Positions 58,379 to 64,000 of a stretch of DNA of 64,000 nucleotides are shown one piece after another. Position numbers and translations under genes: made by a program. Location of the stretch: NCBI GenBank assembly GCA_033002965.1, contig JAURVB010014927.1:18264-82263 (forward strand), in the 5' to 3' direction. The notes under the pieces are model-generated. The model saw nothing but the letters and a program-made list of their open reading frames with translations. It was not told the DNA's origin and made no database searches. Numbering within the stretch: the stretch's first letter is position 1; each line of letters starts with the position of its first letter. Origin of the DNA: Piper betle. Lineage: Eukaryota > Streptophyta > Magnoliopsida > Piperales > Piperaceae.

Positions 58379-59198
58379 TTATTTTTTTTCCATCATGTTT
58401 TCATAAAACGCCTTTTTAGCCTTCTCAGCTATTATTAATTCAACTTCTGGAAAGGCATCGAAGGGAGGTTGGAGAGTCACACAAGTAAATTGTGGCATTT
58501 TTAGGCAAACCGATAAACATTCCAACATTCTATTACAGTAAGGAAGTCCTTTCTTTTGATGCTTTGCTATTTTCACCATGTAATCAGCATTTTCTACTAT
58601 TAGACTATTTATTTCTTTCTCTTTTAGCTTCAGCTGGCTATTGAACCCTTGTATCTCAAGCTCTTGTTCTTTTACTCTTTTTTCCATAAGAGTAAGTAGC
58701 TCCTTTAATTTTTTAACTTCCTCATTTTTGATCTATTGCAATTGATTTTCAAGTTCATAGTTGGCCTGAAATAGTTCAACTGGAGTTCCTTCTTCAATAT
58801 AAATGTCTTGGTCAATCTTATCTCTAGCATAATTTAGGTCTTCGGATAGAGTGTAGAATCCTCTGTATATCGGCCACTCATGTCCATCAATAACCGCTTT
58901 TACTGAAGTCCATATGACAAAGACTCCATTTTCAAATCCATTAACTACCACATAGTGACTAAAATTTTTGAGGCTGACTTTTTCTAAATAGAAGAGAGAT
59001 AGTTGCTGAGTGCCTTGAGAGTCTTATGTTTACGAAACTGTGTTTTATCATGCTCCAAAGGTTATCATGTAGGGCAAGCTGGTTTTCATCAAGCTTTACA
59101 TGATAACCCTTGGTTTTTAAGGAACCATAATCCTTAGTTTTAAAGGAGCCATAACCCTGAATTTTAGAGATTTCAAACTCAAAATTGGTCTTGAACAT
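58379..59198 (-). pseudogene. Pararetroviral second ORF, proximal copy (N-terminus deleted)
   Basis: Three frames: 58959-59198 joins the octapeptide tail directly to VKLDENQLALHDNLW, so about 0.3 kb containing the normal start is deleted. 58733-58951 carries VVVNGFENGVFVIWTSVKAV and DGHEWPIYRGFYTLSEDLNYA, the clearest viroplasmin-like block. 58379-58687 carries a coiled-coil with KEINSLIVENADYM and KKGLPYCNRMLECLSV. Breaks fall near 58955 and 58735. Domain identity is by motif resemblance. Confidence 0.62.
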
Positions 59199-59249
59199 AG
59201 TTCTTAACTAGGTGCCTTCAATACTGTCTTCAAGGAATAGGGCTGATTC

Positions 59250-59850
59250 AGATTTTTTGGTTATTCCTGCCAATTTCCTGGTTAAAATATCAGCAGGAAC
59301 ATTATTCTTTCCAGTGATATGCTAAATTTTATATCATAACCCATACCTTGAATTGCATTGTGAAAGTTTAGCCATCTTTTATTGTTATGTCTTTTACTAT
59401 TTTGATTATTTATATATTTGACTATGTTTTCACAATCTGTTCTTATTGTGAATTGTTTATCAAAATATAATCTTAATGTATTTATTGCACTTATTACTCC
59501 TTGCGTTTACATATCTAAGCTGGTCAAATTTTGATTTTTAAAGTTTCTTGAAGCATAACAGCTTATTTTTTCAGTATTTTTATCAGCAAATTTATTTGGT
59601 TTAGTTAGTAAGAGTGCTCCCCATCCAGTCTTTACTATCATCTACTTATATTATTTTATATTCTTCTTTTAAGGGTAATTCTAATGGAGGAATTTTGTTT
59701 ATGGCTATTTTTATTTCTTGTACAAGTCTTTTGTCCTCTTGATTAAAATATATATGTCCATTTCTTCCTAATTTTCTATATAATGGTCCGACTAACTTGG
59801 ATAAGTTAGGGATAAATTTTCTAGCATAATTTAATAATCCTAAAAACATT
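59250..59850 (-). pseudogene. Pararetroviral RT connection and RNase H, proximal copy
   Basis: 59646-59849 is the connection (LGLLNYARKFIPNLSKLVG, QEDKRLVQEIK). RNase H continues to about 59250 with CYASRNFKNQN, RLYFDKQFTIRTDCENIVKY and a PADILTRKLAG-like end in shifted frames. Stops occur near 59505 and 59640. The Asp of RTDCEN is a catalytic position of the family. Confidence 0.72.
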
Positions 59851-60797
59851 GTAACTGTTTTTTATTTTTTATTTGTTTAGGAAAGTTTAAAGCTTTATGT
59901 ATTATATGAGGCTTTAATTCTATTGTACCTTTTCCTATTTTTAGACCTAAAAAATTTATAAAGGTTTTTCCTATTTCAGTTTTCTTTCTTGACACTACTA
60001 GTCCTGCTTCTTTTATAGTACTAAAAACTTGTTCTAAATGCTTAATATGTTCTTTCATATTATAAGATGCTACTAAATATCATCTATATAAGTAATGCAA
60101 ATGGGAAAATTTTTAAATAAACTATCCATATATCTTTGGAAAATAGCTGGTGCATTTTTTAATCCAAAAGTCAAACCATTCCATTCAAATAATCCTTCAA
60201 GACTCGTAAAGGCTGTCCATTCTCTATCTTCTTTTTCTTTTTTATTTGGTTATATCCACTTTTTAAATTATCTTTTTATCCTGTATTAAATTTAATATTC
60301 TATCTTTATGTGGTAAATTATATGCATCATCATTGGTATTATTATTTATTATTTTATAATTATACACTATTCTAACCTTTCCTCTTGTTATTTCAGCATG
60401 ATTTCTTACCTTAAAGTTGCAGATATATGTGGGCTAGTTGATCTTCTGATTAATTTTAAGTCTAACATTTCTTGTATTTGTTTGCTAAATTCTTCTATAT
60501 CATTAGGGGTATACATTAAATTGGCTGTTCTTATTACCAGATTAGGATTTTTGATATCTTGTCCAAACTCATGAGTACATGTGTTTTTTGATATCCTATA
60601 AGTCCTAATTTTTCCTGTTCTCTCATTATTGGTATGTTAATAACTTCTTCTTTTGTTAAGTCTCATTTTCCTATATTAAAATAAGCATGCTGGTATGCTA
60701 ATTTCCAAGTTTCATTTTCAATTTCATCATCTTCTTTTGTTTTACATAAAAGTCGAGCGCTGCAGGTCCACCACACTTCGCAAGCAACTCTGATTGT
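59840..60797 (-). pseudogene. Pararetroviral reverse transcriptase, proximal copy
   Basis: Contains the linker from the protease (60480-60797), a damaged RT N-terminus (IRRSTSPH, about 60440), an intact Y-I-D-D at 60079-60090 followed at once by a frame break, and the thumb segment 59840-60058 (EIGKTFINFLGLKIGKG). The FDFKSGYWQ region is lost to a deletion near 60255-60270. It is adjacent to the protease, so this is the unit in its normal genomic position. Confidence 0.78.
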
Positions 60798-60849
60798 TTT
60801 TTATATTTATAAGTAGGAAATTGGTGAAGAGTTTTAAACAGTTAAACTG

Positions 60850-61395
60850 GTATTATTTATAAGAATTCCTCCTGTATTAGAAGTGAGAACATTTAATCCT
60901 AATAGGAATTCTTGATAATTAATTTCTTTAGGTGCTACATGTATGTGTTGAAGATCATATTTTGTAGTTTACATTCCTGAAAAGTGTCTAAAATGTATAG
61001 ATTTTGGTTCTATTTTATGACTTATAGTAAGAAGGTTATTTTCAACACTACGAGTGTGTACCTGATAATCTAGTTTTATCATATAATGTTTAGGGATTAA
61101 CTTATAACTGATCATACTAGTAGAACATCCTGTGTCTATTGTAGCCATGGTATCTATAAAACTATTATTAGTTAACCATATTCTACATTCTACTTTTATT
61201 AAAGTAGAATGTGTTTGTTTAGAGACAGGTATGATGGTTTCATCTTTATGTTCATAACTTATACTAGCAGCTTTGCAAGCATCTTCTATAACTATTCCCT
61301 TATTTTTATGATTTGTGTTTTGATCTAACTTTTCTTCTATCATTTGAAGTCTTAGATCTATATAATTTATATTTATTTCTAATTTTTTAATTTTT
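60850..61395 (-). pseudogene. Pararetroviral aspartic protease
   Basis: The open part 60969-61343 has the active-site motif IDTGCSTSM (D-T-G) preceded by CRIWLTNNSF. A TAA at 60969-60971 interrupts the frame, and the same frame continues with FLLGLNVL, the C-terminal hydrophobic-Leu-Gly element of retropepsins (about 60895). The upstream join to the Cys-rich region is broken by a frame change in an A-rich run near 61385. The enzyme would process the polyprotein. Confidence 0.75.
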
Positions 61396-61648
61396 CATTC
61401 ATAGCTTCTATGTTTATTTTTTCTTTATAATGCTTTATTGTTGTTTCTATATTATATAATTTTTTTATACATATAAAGCATATTTCTTGCATACATTCTA
61501 TGCATTGATACCGTTTTCTTATTTCAGGGTATAGGGTACAAATACTACAAGGAATACTATCGCTACCACTTCCTTGTTCCCAATCATGTATGCAATTTTC
61601 TTGTTTTTCATTTATCAAACTATATTGTATAGGAGCTATTTCAGTGTA
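61379..61648 (-). pseudogene. Second Cys-rich motif region of the polyprotein
   Basis: Follows the coat protein in the same frame after one TAA at 61649-61651. It reads CSIC, 11 residues, CIEC, 4 residues, CFIC, that is CX2CX11CX2CX4CX2C. This pattern is known from badnaviruses and tungroviruses downstream of the CCHC knuckle. It is a predicted zinc-binding, nucleic-acid-binding region. Whether the TAA is a mutation or a real end of the coat ORF cannot be decided here. Confidence 0.7.
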
Positions 61649-63175
61649 TTATGATTTAGATACAATACTGTATACTAAGTCATCAAAAGAATCTAGTGAT
61701 ACTACATCCACATCCAAATTTTCTACTAATGCTGCTCTTTCTCTATTATTTTGTCGTTTAGGACAGACATTTGCTAGATGAGATTCATCACCACAAATGA
61801 AACATTGACATTTTTTCCCTGATGCTTTTTTGACATAATTTTTCCCTTTTTGTCTATTAAGATGTTTATTTTTATTATAGGTGATAGACTTTCTAAGTTT
61901 CTTTCTTTTAATGTAAGGAGATCTAGTTCCGTATTGTTGTGGGCCATAAATAGCCTTTTTACAGAATTTATAAGAGTGTTTTCTTATTTGCTCTTGTAAT
62001 GCTATCTCTTTACATTTTTCTGCTAAATATAGGAAAGTGAATTGAACTCTAGGGCCAATTCCTAATCCAGGGCTATCTTTATAATTTTTATCCCATTCAT
62101 TATGTATTTGTCTTCCTAAATCTCCTGGGAGTTTCACAAAATATTTATTACATAATTCATCATCAAAAGCCTTTCCAGCAATTGCTATTAGAGATACAAA
62201 GTCATTACTAAAAGGTATTATAAAATCAAAAGTTTTTATAGTTAATTGTTCTAAGTTTCTAATAGCCGTGTCTTGTAAAACAGTATTTTCTCTTGCTGGA
62301 TCAATTCCTAGGATTAAAGTTCTTATAAAACTAGTGAAATTATAAGGATTAGGGCCTAAAGTTTTTAACTCTATAATTTGTTGAGGGTTAGAAATTTTCT
62401 TGCTTTGCCATATTCCTAAGGCCATATTTCCTAAGGTTGTTTCTAGAAAACTAAACATATCCATATTTGATTTTTCATTTGATTGCCAGCTTCTTATAGC
62501 ATTTTGCTCCCATACAAGTATTTCATCTGCCCAAAGTTGTGGAGATGACCTTTCTAATATTAACAGATTACCACTAAACGTATGTCCTATAGGATATCTA
62601 GTTCCCATATTATAGAGTGGAACATCTTCTTGATATTTATGTTTAGGTTCTTCCCATGGGGGTCTCTCAGCACTTTTGTCTACTCCTCTTGTCCCTATTT
62701 CTTCAAAATCTCTTTTAGATCGTTTAGAAGTTTCTCCTATAGCCATCATATAAGCAGTTTCTTTTGGGTCGTTTAATTCTTCAGGGAGTTTTTCTAATTC
62801 TGATAGAGGTATTTTCCCTTTATCTATATCGTCTACTAACTCTAAATTATATTTTTGTTTTAATTTAGATTCTATTTCGTCCGTTGTTAATTTCCCCATA
62901 GAATATATTTCTAAAATTATATTATCAAGTTGTTCTCTTATATTTATAGGGCTTATTCTAGTATTTAATAATTCTTGAGTTCTTAATTCAATTTCTTCAT
63001 CATTAATACATACATTCTGACAGTCCTGTAGAAATTGATTCATAATCGTTTCCTTTTCATTCTCAGATTCTTCTGACTCACTAGAATAAGTGTACCAGCC
63101 TTCTTCCCCAAATTCTTCTTCTAATTTTTTTGTATTTTCCATAGTTTCTATAGTATCTATTGGAAACATTTCCAT
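61649..63175 (-). CDS. Pararetroviral coat protein (open frame, 508 aa)
   Basis: The longest open frame in the window. It has an acidic N-terminus (about residues 10-60, with SSESEESENEKE), a basic stretch KRSKRDF (about 152-158) that could be a nuclear signal, a central capsid region with WADEILVWEQNAIRSW, a basic arm (KRKKLRKS, KGKNYVKK) and a CCHC zinc knuckle CFICGDESHLANVC (about 458-471). The acidic start, central domain, basic arm and knuckle are the layout of caulimovirid capsid proteins. The frame is free of stops, unlike its neighbours, but as part of a larger polyprotein its expression from this locus is doubtful. ATG 63175 may be internal to the polyprotein. Confidence 0.85.
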   Translation of the reverse strand: MEMFPIDTIETMENTKKLEEEFGEEGWYTYSSESEESENEKETIMNQFLQDCQNVCINDEEIELRTQELLNTRISPINIREQLDNIILEIYSMGKLTTDEIESKLKQKYNLELVDDIDKGKIPLSELEKLPEELNDPKETAYMMAIGETSKRSKRDFEEIGTRGVDKSAERPPWEEPKHKYQEDVPLYNMGTRYPIGHTFSGNLLILERSSPQLWADEILVWEQNAIRSWQSNEKSNMDMFSFLETTLGNMALGIWQSKKISNPQQIIELKTLGPNPYNFTSFIRTLILGIDPARENTVLQDTAIRNLEQLTIKTFDFIIPFSNDFVSLIAIAGKAFDDELCNKYFVKLPGDLGRQIHNEWDKNYKDSPGLGIGPRVQFTFLYLAEKCKEIALQEQIRKHSYKFCKKAIYGPQQYGTRSPYIKRKKLRKSITYNKNKHLNRQKGKNYVKKASGKKCQCFICGDESHLANVCPKRQNNRERAALVENLDVDVVSLDSFDDLVYSIVSKS

Positions 63176-63269
63176 TTGTTTTTGTTGTTGTTGGTTTTTT
63201 CTTTAATATCTTCCAATTTTTCTTTAATTTTTTCTATTTGAATTTCTTGCCATTCTATCGATTGTTTAG
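63176..63269 (-). other. Interval between movement and coat protein frames
   Basis: A Lys/Glu/Asn-rich linker is readable in a frame different from both neighbours, which suggests that the polyprotein was once continuous here and has two small frame changes near 63265 and 63185. Confidence 0.5.
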
Positions 63270-64000
63270 TTAAAGGTGTTTTTTATGTGTTCTGAACTTA
63301 TGAGTTCTGTTTACTAAAGCACTTTCGTATTCGTCTTCATTTTCTTCTTTAGTTGTACTGGTGTATTCTGTGAATCTCATAGCATATTTTCCTTTAGAAT
63401 TTTCATAGATTAGACTTTTTGAGGGTCTAATTATTTTATCTTCTGTTTGAGCATGTTTACTTAAGTCCCATTCTAAACCTGCTAATTCATTTCCATGTAT
63501 TTGCATGGGATTTATCATTTTAACTCCTTTAGATGCAAGCGATTGTATGATGCCATTTATATTTAATTTATAATAAGTTCCAGTATTATTAGTTAGTCTT
63601 CCTAATACTGTTATACTAAGAGTTAAATTATCTCCGATATAATCTTCATATCCTTTAGTTTGAATTCCTATTTTTAGTTGTTTTAAATCTTTTATACTTT
63701 TCAGTAAATTAGGAGCGCAATATAATAAACTACTTTTTTCATTCATATCTACTTCTTCTCCTACTATAATAGCACGTTTTATGTCAGTAGTCCAACATCC
63801 ATCATATATTAATACTAAGGTTTTAGTTCCTAGTCCTTGTCTGCTTAATCCTTTAACTCCTATTACTATTAATCCTATATGTGCTAAAGTTTTCCTTGTT
63901 TTATTATTTTATCTATAGTTTCTTGATGGAATAAATCTATATTTATTGAGTTATTTCCAGTACAGCTTATAGGTAATTCTCTAGTAGTATTTATTACTTG
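63270..64000 (-). pseudogene. Pararetroviral movement protein, C-terminal part (runs off window)
   Basis: Belongs to the 30K type of movement proteins that widen plasmodesmata. Segments with GLSRQGLGTKTLV and IYDGCW (about 63800-63870), then YYKLNINGIIQSL and GNELAGLEWDLSKHA, are as expected for caulimovirid members. The frame is open from 63270 to about 63890, where a one-base change in an A/T run (about 63886-63897) breaks it from the part continuing to the window edge. The N-terminus is outside the window. Confidence 0.65.

Larger units (their letters stand above)
55334..64000 (-). mobile_element. Endogenous pararetrovirus (Caulimoviridae), decayed, partly tandem
   Basis: Minus-strand order: movement protein, coat protein with CCHC knuckle, second Cys-rich motif, aspartic protease, RT, RNase H and a second ORF with a viroplasmin-like domain. 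The block RT-RNase H-second ORF is then repeated, and a third copy of the RT leader follows to 55334, where an LTR cuts it. The intergenic promoter region and the start of the movement protein lie outside the window. Stops and frameshifts occur in every domain except the coat protein. Gene order suits genera with a single long polyprotein plus a downstream ORF, such as the florendovirus type; genus is not settled. Confidence 0.88.

Overview
This is a window of flowering-plant nuclear DNA. The evidence is a spliced MATE transporter gene with canonical GT-AG introns, several families of plant LTR retrotransposons, hAT-like and Helitron-like DNA transposon remains, and a degenerate endogenous pararetrovirus of family Caulimoviridae. 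The species cannot be named. The GC-rich first two exons of the MATE gene and the 2-3.4 kb LTRs would suit a monocot or magnoliid as well as a repeat-rich eudicot. No bacterial, organellar or rRNA/tRNA gene was recognised.

Layout. 1-2800: the right part of a long LTR (family 1), its primer-binding site and a short internal remnant. 2801-16385: segmental-duplication copy A, holding a solo LTR of family 2 with an internal 1.47 kb tandem duplication, a small 87-residue protein gene, a Helitron-like 3' end and a decayed Ty3/gypsy (Tat-lineage) pol. 16386-21430: single-copy DNA with a CBS-domain (PV42-like) pseudogene, microsatellites, an inverted-repeat element and a second Helitron-like end. 21545-24979: the one clearly intact multi-exon gene, a MATE/DETOXIFICATION transporter of 516 aa in eight exons. 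25.8-31.0 kb: a minisatellite and the 3' end plus LTR of another family-1 retroelement. 32158-46346: duplication copy B, in the same orientation as A, further interrupted by a hAT-like element that itself carries a family-1 LTR fragment. 46347-49424: a complete family-1 LTR in reverse orientation that ends copy B exactly. 49425-55333: a pile of family-2 LTR pieces with hairpin-rich minisatellites, one piece inverted. 55334-64000: a pararetrovirus on the minus strand with movement protein, coat protein, Cys-rich region and protease, followed by a tandem array of reverse transcriptase / RNase H / second ORF.

Function. Only the MATE gene, and possibly the two copies of the small 87-residue gene, look able to make host proteins. 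All the reverse-transcribing elements are broken by stops and frameshifts, although the 508-residue viral coat-protein frame is still open. The rest is a record of nested insertion, duplication and recombination. The shared solo LTR with identical target-site duplications in A and B shows that insertion came before segmental duplication. If the duplication was a simple tandem of a unit of about 29.4 kb (2801-32157), a second MATE copy should lie to the right of this window unless it was deleted.
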